A DNA stretch of 64,000 nucleotides from Pedobacter sp. MC2016-05 (lineage in GTDB: Bacteria > Bacteroidota > Bacteroidia > Sphingobacteriales > Sphingobacteriaceae): NCBI RefSeq assembly GCF_026239735.1, contig NZ_JAPIVT010000010.1:1-64000 (forward strand). Direction: 5' to 3'. Positions within the stretch are counted from its first letter, which is position 1, and the number at the start of each line of letters is the position of its first letter. The notes beneath the pieces are model-generated. The model saw nothing but the letters and a program-made list of their open reading frames with translations, was not told where the DNA came from and ran no database searches. Of this stretch, positions 34,441 to 43,704 are shown piece by piece. The translations under genes were made by a program, and so were the position numbers.

Positions 34441-35625
34441 TTATAAAACCCGTAACAACAAACCCTTCAAATATTCTCCTTCAGAAAAAGATATTCTAAC
34501 CGGGTGATCTTCAGGTTGACAAAACTGCTTAATGATTTGAACTTCTTTACCTGCATCAAGCGCTGCCCACGCAATAATTTGCTTGAAAGTTTCGATATCT
34601 ACGGCGCCAGAACAAGAGAAAGTCGCCAGTAAACCGCCCTTCTCCAGCAAAAGCATACCTAATCTATTCAAATCTTTGTAGGCTCTTGCCGCTCTATCCA
34701 AGGCCGAACGGGATGGTGCATATTTTGGTGGATCGAGTACAATGACATCAAATAATTCGCCCGACTCTTTAAAAACTCTCAACTGTTTATTTACATCAGA
34801 TTGGATGGCTGTAACTTTGGTGGGATCAAATTTGTTAAGCGCTACATTTTGTTTAAGGGTTTCTACGGCTAAGCCAGAACTGTCTACACTGGTAATACTG
34901 GCTGCCTCATTTGCTAAACTATTTAAGCTGAAACCGCCACTGTAACTAAAGCAATCCAATACCTTTTTGCCTTTGGTATAACTGGCTAATATTTTTCTGT
35001 TGTCGCGTTGATCGCAATAAAAGCCAGATTTTTGACCTTCGGCGATGTTGATATGATAAGCAATACCGTTCTCTTTAACTTCTAAAAACTCAGGTGGATT
35101 TTCACCCCAAAGCAAGCCGTTTTCAATTGGTAAACCCTCATGCGTACGGGCAGTAGCATCGCTCTTATCAAAGATCCCTTTAGGTTGAAGTTCCGCTTTT
35201 AAGATCTCAACAATATCCTTTTTAACGCTTTCAATTCCTGAACTCAAAATTTGTAGAGAGAGAAAACCAGCATATTTATCGACGATTAAGCCAGGTAAAA
35301 AATCAGCTTCGCTGAATACTAAACGGCAAGTATTGGTTTGCTCATTAAGAATAAACTGACGGGAAGCAATAGCCTGTTTCAAACGATTTTCGTACCATTT
35401 TTTGTCGATAGTTTGTGTTTCATCCCATTCTAATAAACGAACGGCAACTCTAGAATTACTGTTGAAATAGCCATAGGCAAGAAATTCATTATCAAAGGCG
35501 GAAACTTTAACCACTTCTCCATTTTCAGGCTTTCCTTTTACCTTTTCAAGTGCGCCCGAAAATACCCATGGATGTCTTTGTAGTGCAGCTTTTTCTTTCC
35601 CCTTTTTTAATACGATTTCTACCAT
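34441..35625 (-). CDS. rlmI: 23S rRNA m5C methyltransferase, RlmI-like
   Basis: A 394-residue SAM-dependent methyltransferase of the RlmI/YccW family, which makes 5-methylcytosine 1962 in 23S rRNA. An N-terminal PUA domain (residues 1-75; LQRHPWVFSGALEKVKG) is followed by an EEHEE-like middle region and a Rossmann catalytic domain. The SAM loop is LDCFSYSGGFSLNSL near residue 220, the DPPKY motif is near 290, and TFSCSGAV near 335 contains the catalytic Cys. A TACCTTTG -7 element lies at 35630-35637 on the minus strand, just before the start. Site specificity is inferred from the family. Confidence 0.92.
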   Translation of the reverse strand: MVEIVLKKGKEKAALQRHPWVFSGALEKVKGKPENGEVVKVSAFDNEFLAYGYFNSNSRVAVRLLEWDETQTIDKKWYENRLKQAIASRQFILNEQTNTCRLVFSEADFLPGLIVDKYAGFLSLQILSSGIESVKKDIVEILKAELQPKGIFDKSDATARTHEGLPIENGLLWGENPPEFLEVKENGIAYHINIAEGQKSGFYCDQRDNRKILASYTKGKKVLDCFSYSGGFSLNSLANEAASITSVDSSGLAVETLKQNVALNKFDPTKVTAIQSDVNKQLRVFKESGELFDVIVLDPPKYAPSRSALDRAARAYKDLNRLGMLLLEKGGLLATFSCSGAVDIETFKQIIAWAALDAGKEVQIIKQFCQPEDHPVRISFSEGEYLKGLLLRVL

Positions 35626-35764
35626 GCTGCAAAGGTAATAATTAGTTTGGAGTTGGGACTTTAAAGTGTTGAGTGTAGAAGCTTGAGCCTGTCCTAGTTT
35701 TTAATCACGTCTGATTAATTAAACTTTATAACGCATATCGCAAGAACGCCTTACAACTAGCGGT

Positions 35765-36799
35765 TTACAAGAATCTGTTTCCGATGTTTTTCTGCATTCT
35801 TACCAGTTCAGTATCAAGAATTTTAGTCTCAAATTCGGTAATTTCCCTTTTAGCCTCAATCATAGAGATTAAAAGTTCAGTGGCTACTTGTCCCATTTCA
35901 AAGGCGGGCTGTTTAACAGATGTTAGGGATGGAGAAAATAATTCGACCAAATTGGAATTAGTGAAACCGGCAATGGCAATTTTATGAGCAACCTCTGGAT
36001 TGGTTTTTTTTAAAGCCATGAGACAACCGGTGGTTAACCTATCGCTTGAGATAAAAATACCATCCGGTTTATAAGGCAAAAGTTCTTTTACTGCTTGCTC
36101 AAGTTCTGCAGAATGCATTCCTCCGTGCTGGCAATATTTTACCAATTCAGGCTTAAATTCAATATGATATTTGGCCAAAGCCGCCTGATAGCCTTTTAAA
36201 CGCTCTTTGGTGATGGATAAATTTTCAGAATTCGTTAAATGTGCAATCGTTCTCTTCCCCGATAAAATCAGGTGTTCAGTAGCATCAAAAGAACCTTTGA
36301 AGTTGTTGGCAATCACTTTGTGCGTGTCAAAATCTTCCGGTACACGATCAAAAAAAACAATAGGCAATCCTTTTGAATATAAATTCCGGAGATAAGTGAT
36401 GTCTTGCGTTTCCGACGAAAGTGCGATTAGCAAACCATCAATCGATCTTGATGCAAGATGCTCTACGTTAAGTTTTTCTTGCTTGTATGACTCATGGGTT
36501 TGAGAAATAATTACGTGGTAGCCTCGATCATATGCAATGGATTCGATGCCATTTATCACCTGTGAAAAAAAGTTGTTGGCAATCTCACTAACAATAATAC
36601 CGATGGAATAACTGCGCCTTTCCTTCAAGCTCCGGGCGATTGGATTGGCCCGATAATTTACCTTTTCCGCATAAGCTAAAACAAGTTTTTTGGTTTCCTC
36701 ACTAATCTCATAACGATCTCGCAAAGCTCTGGAAACCGTCGAAGTTGATAGTCCGAGCGCCTTGGCGATGTCTTTTATGGTGGAAGTTTCAAATCTCAT
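35765..36799 (-). CDS. LacI-family transcriptional regulator of the pectin cluster
   Basis: A 344-residue regulator. The helix-turn-helix occupies residues 7-30 (TIKDIAKALGLSTSTVSRALRD), the hinge helix near 50-60 (NYRANPIARSLKERRS), and a periplasmic-binding-protein-like effector domain fills the rest (SYSIGIIVSEIANNFF, FDRVPEDFDTHKV, IAIAGFTNSN). It is divergent from the susC gene, with a LacI-like 13-bp motif between them at 36885-36897. The same motif precedes GH28 and lies between the CE8 and GH43 genes, so it probably controls them and itself. A uronate or KDG-type ligand is likely but not shown. Confidence 0.92.
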   Translation of the reverse strand: MRFETSTIKDIAKALGLSTSTVSRALRDRYEISEETKKLVLAYAEKVNYRANPIARSLKERRSYSIGIIVSEIANNFFSQVINGIESIAYDRGYHVIISQTHESYKQEKLNVEHLASRSIDGLLIALSSETQDITYLRNLYSKGLPIVFFDRVPEDFDTHKVIANNFKGSFDATEHLILSGKRTIAHLTNSENLSITKERLKGYQAALAKYHIEFKPELVKYCQHGGMHSAELEQAVKELLPYKPDGIFISSDRLTTGCLMALKKTNPEVAHKIAIAGFTNSNLVELFSPSLTSVKQPAFEMGQVATELLISMIEAKREITEFETKILDTELVRMQKNIGNRFL

Positions 36800-36884
36800 T
36801 TTATGGTAATGCGAACAAGTTACAAAAAATATCTTTTATGGCATTCTTGACACCCATATTAATAAGCGTTAAAATGACGTTTTT

Positions 36885-36897
36885 GGGAACGTTTGCA
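36885..36897 (-). promoter_or_regulatory. Candidate LacI-type operator, copy 1
   Basis: On the minus strand TGCAAACGTTCCC. It shares TGCAA-CGTT-CC with two other sites in the pectin region and has the AACGTT core typical of LacI-family operators. It lies 86 bases from the regulator start and 168 from susC. Confidence 0.55.
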
Positions 36898-36931
36898 CAC
36901 TTTTTTAGTTAAATCTGATTTCAAACCATTT

Positions 36932-36939
36932 TAAGTTTG
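36932..36939 (+). promoter_or_regulatory. Candidate -7 promoter element for susC
   Basis: TAAGTTTG matches TAnnTTTG. It lies 35 bases after the operator-like motif and 126 bases before the susC start. No matching -33 TTG is seen. Confidence 0.35.
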
Positions 36940-37065
36940 TAAAATTGTTATATCATTCTAACCAAATATTAACCAACAAAAATATGCTGCAATAGAATTA
37001 TATATTCTTTCTGCAATGAATTACCCAATTCTTTAGCAATCAACTATTCAATAAAATTAATAATT

Positions 37066-40000
37066 ATGAGCAAATTTCTACTCGTTTTATCACTTCTATC
37101 TGTTTTTGTGTTTTCTGTAGCCAGCGCGCAAACCAAGCAGTTTACGGGAACGGTTAAAGACAAGACAGACGGACAACCTTTGGTGGGCGTTAGTGTAACC
37201 GTAAAAGATTCGAAAACTGGCGGCAGTACCGATGCAAATGGCGTATTTAAAGTTACTGTGCCCCAAAAGGGCGGAGTGCTTACGTTTACCTACATTGGGT
37301 ATAAAACCCGGACCATCACACTTGCTGATCAAAGCAAATTGGATATCACTTTAGAAGAAGATGCCAATACACTGCAAGAAGTAACTGTTAACATTGGTTA
37401 TGGTGTGGTTAGGAAGAAAGATTTAACCGGAGCAGTTTCTTCTGTTGGTGCAGATGTAATTGCAGCGGCGCCAGTTTCTTCAGCATTAGAAGCCATCCAG
37501 GGTCGGGTAGCTGGGATTAACATTGCCACTACCGAAGGTTCTCCCGATGCAGATTTAGTGGTTCGTGTTCGCGGTGGCGGGTCAATTACCGGTGATAACT
37601 CTCCACTTTATATTGTTGATGGTTTCCCGGTTGCATCGATCGCTGATATAGCCCCACAAGATATCGAAACTATTGATGTATTAAAAGACGCATCATCTAC
37701 CGCAATTTATGGGTCGAGGGGTGCAAACGGTGTAATTTTGGTTACAACAAAAAACAGTAAAGATGGTAAAACATCGGTAAGTTACAACGTTTTTACGGGC
37801 GTTAAGCAGTTGGCTAATAAACTTGATGTTTTAACGCCAATTGACTATGTTACCTGGCAGTACGAAAGGGCGGCTTTAGACAAGACACCAAATGACTACA
37901 CTCAATATTTTGGCAACTATCAAGACATTGATTTGTATAGAAATGTGCCTGCTAACGATTGGCAGGAAATTATTTTCGGGCGCACCGGAACTACCTTTAA
38001 CCAAAACATAAACATTAGCGGTGGTGGCGAAAAAACGAAGTACAGCTTAAGCCATAGTTTTGTCAAAGACAAAGCCATTATGCAACTTTCAGACTTTGAA
38101 AGACAGAACATCAACTTCAAATTAAATCACAAATTATACAAAGGCTTAACCCTTGATTTTGGTTTGAGATACGCGGATGCAAAAACGAAAGGTGGTGGTG
38201 CAAATGAACAAAATGAGGTTTCTTCTGCCGATTCCCGATTGAAAAATGCCATGCTTTATCCATCATTTCCAGTTCCGGGATTAACCACTACTACCGAAAC
38301 GGATGATGAATTTAATCTATACAATCCACTGATTTCTATTTCTGATAATGATCAGTATGTGCATCGAAAAACCTACAATATCAATGGTGCAATAAGCTAT
38401 GATATCATCGAAAATTTAAGATTAAGGTCTGAAGTGGGTTATGATGGTTTCAGAAATGACATGGATCGCTTTTATGGCAACACAACCTATTACGTTAGAA
38501 ATGTGCCGTCAGCGGAGAACCAGAATTTTCCGGCGATTATATTCACCAATACCAATAGAAACAGTATCAGAAACACCAATACCTTAAATTATAATTTCAG
38601 TAAAATTTTAGGTAAAGATCATAACCTGAATATGTTGCTGGGGCAGGAATTTATTAAAACAGAATTAGGTGTTTTAACCAACGTGGTACATGGATTTCCA
38701 AAATCTTTTGGTTTTCAGGAAGCACGAGTATTATCAACGCAAGGAAAAGCCAACTCAATTGACAATAACTTTTCTCCTGATGATAAATTACTTTCATTTT
38801 TTGGAAGGGCAAACTATGATTTTCAGGGTAAATACCTGTTAAGCGCCACATTTAGAGCAGATGGCTCATCTAAATTTTCTCCTGAAAATCGATGGGGATA
38901 TTTTCCTTCAGTTTCTGGAGCCTGGAGAGTTTCGCAGGAAGACTTTATGAAAGGAACCAAATCATGGCTAACAGATTTGAAACTAAGAGCAAGTTACGGT
39001 ACGGCTGGTAACAATAATATTCCTCCCGGGCAAATGAACCAAACTTTCCAAAACTCGGTAACCACTTGGGTAAATGGCTTTAATAACTACTGGGCAGCAT
39101 CAAAAACAATGGCGAATCCAGATTTGAAGTGGGAAACTACAGTGACTAAAAATATCGGATTGGATTTTTCATTATTCAATTATCAACTTACCGGTACCAT
39201 TGATGCCTATTTAAACCGTACGAAAGATTTACTGCTTCAATTTCCGGTTGCTGGTACTGGTTATGATTTTCAATATCGCAATATCGGCGAAACACAGAAC
39301 AAAGGACTGGAGTTTTCATTGAACTGGAATGCCATTAAAAAAACAAATTTTGATTTGAGTTTTAGTGCCAACATCAACTTCAACAGAAACAAAATCATCT
39401 CATTAGGCGCAATTAAAAACATCAATGGTACATCCAATTGGGCATCCACAGAAATTAATGTTGATTATTTAGTGGAAGAAGGATCATCAGTTGGAAGAAT
39501 TTATGGCTACCGCAATGCAGGAAGATATGAAGTTTCTGATTTTTCTGGATTCAACTCAACTACCGGTACCTGGACCTTAAAGCCAGGCGTAGTTGATGGT
39601 AAGGAATTTTTAGGAACGATCCGTCCGGGTACAATGAAGATTGAAGATCTTTCTGGTGATGGCAAAATAGATCTTTCAGACAGAACGGTTATCGGAAATG
39701 CAAACCCATTAAATACCGGAGGTTTTTCAGTTAATTCCAGAATTTATGGCTTCGATATTGGCGCTTACTTCAATTGGAGTTATGGTAATGATATTTACAA
39801 TGCCAATAAAATCGAATATACATCAACCAGTAAATACAATTCTAGAAATATGATTTCGATTATGGAAAGTGGCAGCCGTTGGAACAATCTTCGTGCTGAT
39901 GGAACCATCAGTAACGACCCTGCTGAACTTACAGCGATGAATGCAAATACTACTTTATGGTCGCCATATATGAAAACTTTCGTTTTAAGCGATTGGGCTG

Positions 40001-40254
40001 TAGAAGATGGATCTTTCTTGCGTTTATCTACATTAACATTGGGCTATACATTGCCATCAAAAATATCTGAAAAGCTGAAAATGAAAAAATTAAGGGTTTA
40101 TGCTTCTGCCTATAACCTTTGGTTATTAACAAATTACACAGGTTTCGATCCAGAGGTTTCTACCCGCCGTAGAACCAACCTTACGCCGGGAGTAGATTAC
40201 TCGGCTTACCCTAAAAGTCAGTCGTTTGTGTTTGGTTTAAATGTTAATTTCTAA
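37066..40254 (+). CDS. SusC-like TonB-dependent outer-membrane transporter
   Basis: A 1062-residue outer-membrane importer for pectin fragments. A signal peptide ends near SVASAQ at residue 22. Residues about 25-110 are a carboxypeptidase-regulatory-like domain (FTGTVKDKTDGQPLVGVSVTV). The SusC plug signatures follow: ALEAIQGRVAGINI, LYIVDGFPV, and DIETIDVLKDASSTAIYGSRGANGVILVTTK. The barrel ends with the aromatic FGLNVNF. The susD gene starts 11 bases later. A LacI-type regulator is divergent. The whole neighbourhood is pectin-directed, so oligogalacturonides are the likely ligand. Confidence 0.96.
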   Translation: MSKFLLVLSLLSVFVFSVASAQTKQFTGTVKDKTDGQPLVGVSVTVKDSKTGGSTDANGVFKVTVPQKGGVLTFTYIGYKTRTITLADQSKLDITLEEDANTLQEVTVNIGYGVVRKKDLTGAVSSVGADVIAAAPVSSALEAIQGRVAGINIATTEGSPDADLVVRVRGGGSITGDNSPLYIVDGFPVASIADIAPQDIETIDVLKDASSTAIYGSRGANGVILVTTKNSKDGKTSVSYNVFTGVKQLANKLDVLTPIDYVTWQYERAALDKTPNDYTQYFGNYQDIDLYRNVPANDWQEIIFGRTGTTFNQNINISGGGEKTKYSLSHSFVKDKAIMQLSDFERQNINFKLNHKLYKGLTLDFGLRYADAKTKGGGANEQNEVSSADSRLKNAMLYPSFPVPGLTTTTETDDEFNLYNPLISISDNDQYVHRKTYNINGAISYDIIENLRLRSEVGYDGFRNDMDRFYGNTTYYVRNVPSAENQNFPAIIFTNTNRNSIRNTNTLNYNFSKILGKDHNLNMLLGQEFIKTELGVLTNVVHGFPKSFGFQEARVLSTQGKANSIDNNFSPDDKLLSFFGRANYDFQGKYLLSATFRADGSSKFSPENRWGYFPSVSGAWRVSQEDFMKGTKSWLTDLKLRASYGTAGNNNIPPGQMNQTFQNSVTTWVNGFNNYWAASKTMANPDLKWETTVTKNIGLDFSLFNYQLTGTIDAYLNRTKDLLLQFPVAGTGYDFQYRNIGETQNKGLEFSLNWNAIKKTNFDLSFSANINFNRNKIISLGAIKNINGTSNWASTEINVDYLVEEGSSVGRIYGYRNAGRYEVSDFSGFNSTTGTWTLKPGVVDGKEFLGTIRPGTMKIEDLSGDGKIDLSDRTVIGNANPLNTGGFSVNSRIYGFDIGAYFNWSYGNDIYNANKIEYTSTSKYNSRNMISIMESGSRWNNLRADGTISNDPAELTAMNANTTLWSPYMKTFVLSDWAVEDGSFLRLSTLTLGYTLPSKISEKLKMKKLRVYASAYNLWLLTNYTGFDPEVSTRRRTNLTPGVDYSAYPKSQSFVFGLNVNF

Positions 40255-40265
40255 TTTTTAAGAAT

Positions 40266-42062
40266 ATGAAAAAGATTATATATATCCTGTTTGTTATTGC
40301 AGGGATAACTACTTTAAACAGTTGTAGAAAGACGCTGGAAGCACCAACTAAATCGTCTTTGGATGAATCAGTTATTTTTTCAACGCCGGGTTTAGCAGAA
40401 GGAGCAGTTGCTGGAATTATCCAGTCTTTTGGCGAAACCAATTCTTATCGCGGTCGTTTTTTAGTATTCTATGGCATTAACAACGATACTGAAGTAAATA
40501 ATGCCTTAAAAGCAACGGCTGATGATAAATCGCGGCTTTCAAATTACAACACCAACGTAAATAACGGGCAGATGAATACAGATAACAATGCCTGGGCGAA
40601 GTTTTATGAAGGCATTGAGCGAGCAAACTTAGCAATTAGCGGTATCCGAACTTATGGTAACATTTCAAGCAGCCCTCAAATGGCGCAGATTCTTGGCGAA
40701 ATATTAACGCTTCGTGCCGTTTTATATAATGATTTAATTAAAGGTTGGGGCGATGTTCCTGCTCGTTTCGAACCGATTACGACAGCTACAACTTATCTGG
40801 CCAGAAATGATAGAGATGTAATTTATAAACAGCTTTTAAAAGATCTGGATGAAGCAGCAGGTTATCTGCCATGGCCAAATGAAAATGCAACAACTGCTAA
40901 GGTAGAGCGTGTAAGCAAAGCTTTTGCTAAAGGATTGAGAGCCCGTTTGGCCTTGGCTGCAGGTGGTTATGCACAACGCTTGGATGGTACGGTTCGCTTG
41001 AGTGCCGATGCCGATTTATCGAAAGATAAAATGTATGCCATTGCCAAAAAAGAATGTGTGGATATTATTAATAGTGGCAAACTTCGCTTGTTGGGTTTCG
41101 AAGAAGTTTTCAGAAAACTTAATGAAGAGGCTGGTGCAGCAGGATTAGAGTCTGTTTGGGAAATTCCTTTTAGTGAAGGCAGAGGCCGTGTGATTTTTGA
41201 TTTGGGAGTGAAGCATCTAAAAACAGATAAATACACCGGTCAGAATAAAGGTGGCACTAATGGACCCAATCCAATTATGCTTTACGAGTATGAAACAGGT
41301 GATGTTAGAAGAGACGTTACCGTGGTGCCTTACGAATGGGATGGCGGCACCGGCGACACAGGTGGATATCAGGTTCCGTCAAGCTTAGGCCGTTTATACT
41401 TCGGTAAGTACCGTTACGAGTGGATGAAAAGACGCGTTACCTCAACCAACGATGATGGCTTGAATTGGATGTATATGCGTTATGCAGACGTAGTTTTAAT
41501 GGCCGCTGAAGCCATTAATGAGTTGGATGGACCAGCTGCCGCTGCTCCATATTTAAAAATGATCCGCGATCGTGCTTTCCCGGGCAACGCAGCAAAAGTA
41601 ACTACATTTATGGCATCTGCAACGGCATCTAAGCAAACATTTTTTGATGCTATTGTAAATGAGAGAGCATTGGAATTTACAGGCGAAATGTTGAGGAAAG
41701 GCGATTTAATTCGCTGGAATTTGCTCAACACAAAAATCGCTGAAGCAAAAACGAAGTTGCAACAATTAGAAAACAGACAAGGTAAATATGCAGCACTTCC
41801 TTTAAAAATATATTACAAAACAGCTGCCAATGGCGAAAATGTCGAAATTTATGGTTTAAATTTTGGCGATACCGATGCCCAGGGTGTGGCTTTAGGTTAT
41901 ACTTCTAATAAAGCCTGGACGATGGTGGCTACTGGCGATGCTTCTACTTATTGGGATGCGCTAGCTGTTAAAGATCCAAACGCACAACAAGTTTGGCCGA
42001 TATGGCAGGTTTTCTTAGACTCATCCAACGGATTGTTGAACAACAAAAACTTGAACTTATAA
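40266..42062 (+). CDS. SusD/RagB-family glycan-binding lipoprotein
   Basis: A 598-residue surface lipoprotein that caps the SusC barrel and binds oligosaccharide. The lipobox is at TTLNSC, Cys20 (MKKIIYILFVIAGITTLNSC). The helical TPR-like frame of SusD is visible through ERANLAISGIR, GEILTLRAVLYNDLIKGWGDVPAR, and the conserved end-region FDAIVNERALEFTGEMLRKGDLIRWN. Its stop codon overlaps the start of the next gene by one base (TAATG), so all three genes from susC are one transcription unit. The bound glycan is inferred from context. Confidence 0.95.
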   Translation: MKKIIYILFVIAGITTLNSCRKTLEAPTKSSLDESVIFSTPGLAEGAVAGIIQSFGETNSYRGRFLVFYGINNDTEVNNALKATADDKSRLSNYNTNVNNGQMNTDNNAWAKFYEGIERANLAISGIRTYGNISSSPQMAQILGEILTLRAVLYNDLIKGWGDVPARFEPITTATTYLARNDRDVIYKQLLKDLDEAAGYLPWPNENATTAKVERVSKAFAKGLRARLALAAGGYAQRLDGTVRLSADADLSKDKMYAIAKKECVDIINSGKLRLLGFEEVFRKLNEEAGAAGLESVWEIPFSEGRGRVIFDLGVKHLKTDKYTGQNKGGTNGPNPIMLYEYETGDVRRDVTVVPYEWDGGTGDTGGYQVPSSLGRLYFGKYRYEWMKRRVTSTNDDGLNWMYMRYADVVLMAAEAINELDGPAAAAPYLKMIRDRAFPGNAAKVTTFMASATASKQTFFDAIVNERALEFTGEMLRKGDLIRWNLLNTKIAEAKTKLQQLENRQGKYAALPLKIYYKTAANGENVEIYGLNFGDTDAQGVALGYTSNKAWTMVATGDASTYWDALAVKDPNAQQVWPIWQVFLDSSNGLLNNKNLNL

Positions 42063-43627
42063 TGAACAGGGTTATGAATAGAAATAAACTATATACCATC
42101 ATTTGCTGTGTATTGACCTCAATTGGTTTATTGGGTTGTAAAGATAATGTAACGGAAGAAATTACAAAGCTGCAAGTAGACAGGGCATTTTCGCCAACAG
42201 GCTTAACCGCTACCATTGTTGATAAAACTGGCGTTAGATTAACCTGGAAGGCAGTTAATAATGCAAAAACTTATACAATCGAAGTTTTTGAAACTGCCGA
42301 TTTCTCAGGAACGCCAACAAAAACAGTTGATAACATTACATTTCTGCAAGTTCCGTATACGCTAACAGGTTTGACTGGTGATACGCAATATTCCATCCGT
42401 GTAAAGGCGGTTGGCGAAGGGGTAACAGATTCAAAATATGTTACCGCTACAGCCAAAACTGATGCAGAGCAAATTTTTCAGGCTGTAAATACGGCTAAAT
42501 TGACGGCAACATCTGCCACGCTTAACTGGCCAGCCGGACAAGCAGCTACAACAATTACCTTTACCCCAGGCAATATTACCCTTACCATTACTGCCGCCGA
42601 AGTTGCTGTTGGCGAAGCGGTGATTACAGGTTTAACAGGCGAAACGGTATACACGGCAAAACTGCTTAACGGCGCAAAAGTACGTGGCACAATTACGTTT
42701 ACTACCCCACTTGATTTAGGTGGCGCTATTGCCGTAACACCTGCAGATAACTTGGCTATCTTAATTACTAACGCAAATGCTGGTGATGTTTTTGCCCTTT
42801 TTCCAGGTACATACAATATCAATGCAGATTTAGTGATTGGCAAATCTATTTCTTTAAAAGGCGCTAGACCATCTTCTAAACCAGTTATAGTAGGGGCAGC
42901 CTTTAAACTTAGAGCTAACGCGGGGCTGGCAATAAAAGATTTGTTGCTGGATGGTACAGGTTCTATAGCCGGTCAAACAATTGTTTATGATGAAGCCTCA
43001 GATAATGCCTATGGAAATCTTTCAATCCAAGATAGTGAAATTAAGAATTATGCAAAAGGCATTTTATACATTAATGTAAAAGCTCTTGCAGAAAACATTA
43101 CTTTTAGAGGGAATTTGATTCATGATGTAGCCTGTGCGGGAGCTGGTTTTGTAGATTTCAGAACTGGTTTAGCCAAAAACTTTTTGTTTGAAAACAATAC
43201 GGTATTTAACATCACTGAAGATGGCTCAAGAGATCTGTTTAGAATGGACGGAACGACTAATTTCCCTGGTACCACCAGCATCATCACCATCAGGACAAAT
43301 ACCTTTTATAAAGCGTTAAGTAAAGCCTCTGGTCGCTATTTATACATTCGTTTGCTGCTGAACCAGATAACGTTTGCAAAAAATATCATTTCAGATAGCG
43401 ACAACTACTATACAAATCAGGCGTCAACAACACTAACTTCGGTAACGGAAAATAACTATTTTAATGCCCCTAACTTTACAGCAAGTACCGCTGCAAATGC
43501 TAGAAATGATACGGGAACCTTTACAACCCTAAATCCTGGATTTACCAATGCAGCTGCAGGCAACTTTACCATTAGTCAATCAGATTTGAGAGCCAACGCG
43601 GTCGGAGATCCGAGGTGGAGAAATTAA
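42062..43627 (+). CDS. FnIII plus beta-helix lipoprotein of the pectin locus
   Basis: A 521-residue predicted surface lipoprotein. The lipobox LLGC follows MNRVMNRNKLYTIICCVLTSIG; the second Met at 42074 is an alternative start. Residues about 45-130 read as a fibronectin type III domain (SPTGLTATIVDKTGVRLTWKAV, LTGLTGDTQYSIRVKAV), and a second similar module follows to about residue 220. From about 230 the chain looks like a right-handed parallel beta-helix (SISLKGARPSSKPVIVGAAF, LRANAGLAIKDLLLDGTG, FLFENNTVFNI), resembling pectate-lyase-like or DUF4957/DUF5123 folds. I see no catalytic motif. It is co-transcribed with susC and susD, so it is likely a pectin-binding or pectin-cleaving surface protein. 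Confidence 0.72.
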   Translation: MNRVMNRNKLYTIICCVLTSIGLLGCKDNVTEEITKLQVDRAFSPTGLTATIVDKTGVRLTWKAVNNAKTYTIEVFETADFSGTPTKTVDNITFLQVPYTLTGLTGDTQYSIRVKAVGEGVTDSKYVTATAKTDAEQIFQAVNTAKLTATSATLNWPAGQAATTITFTPGNITLTITAAEVAVGEAVITGLTGETVYTAKLLNGAKVRGTITFTTPLDLGGAIAVTPADNLAILITNANAGDVFALFPGTYNINADLVIGKSISLKGARPSSKPVIVGAAFKLRANAGLAIKDLLLDGTGSIAGQTIVYDEASDNAYGNLSIQDSEIKNYAKGILYINVKALAENITFRGNLIHDVACAGAGFVDFRTGLAKNFLFENNTVFNITEDGSRDLFRMDGTTNFPGTTSIITIRTNTFYKALSKASGRYLYIRLLLNQITFAKNIISDSDNYYTNQASTTLTSVTENNYFNAPNFTASTAANARNDTGTFTTLNPGFTNAAAGNFTISQSDLRANAVGDPRWRN

Positions 43628-43647
43628 TATCCCTATTTATATTCAAG

Positions 43648-43670
43648 GGCAGATTTTATCTGCCTTTTTT
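43648..43670 (+). terminator. Intrinsic terminator ending the susC operon
   Basis: GGCAGA-TTTTA-TCTGCC followed by TTTTTT. It lies 21 bases after the lipoprotein stop and separates the susC operon from the pectinesterase gene. Confidence 0.8.
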
Positions 43671-43704
43671 ATGGATTTTAAATTCTAGCGTTTAAATTTA
43701 TAGC

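Noticed and set aside
36800..37065. CRISPR or other array near the LacI/susC region
   Set aside because: No regular repeat-spacer pattern exists here or elsewhere in the window.
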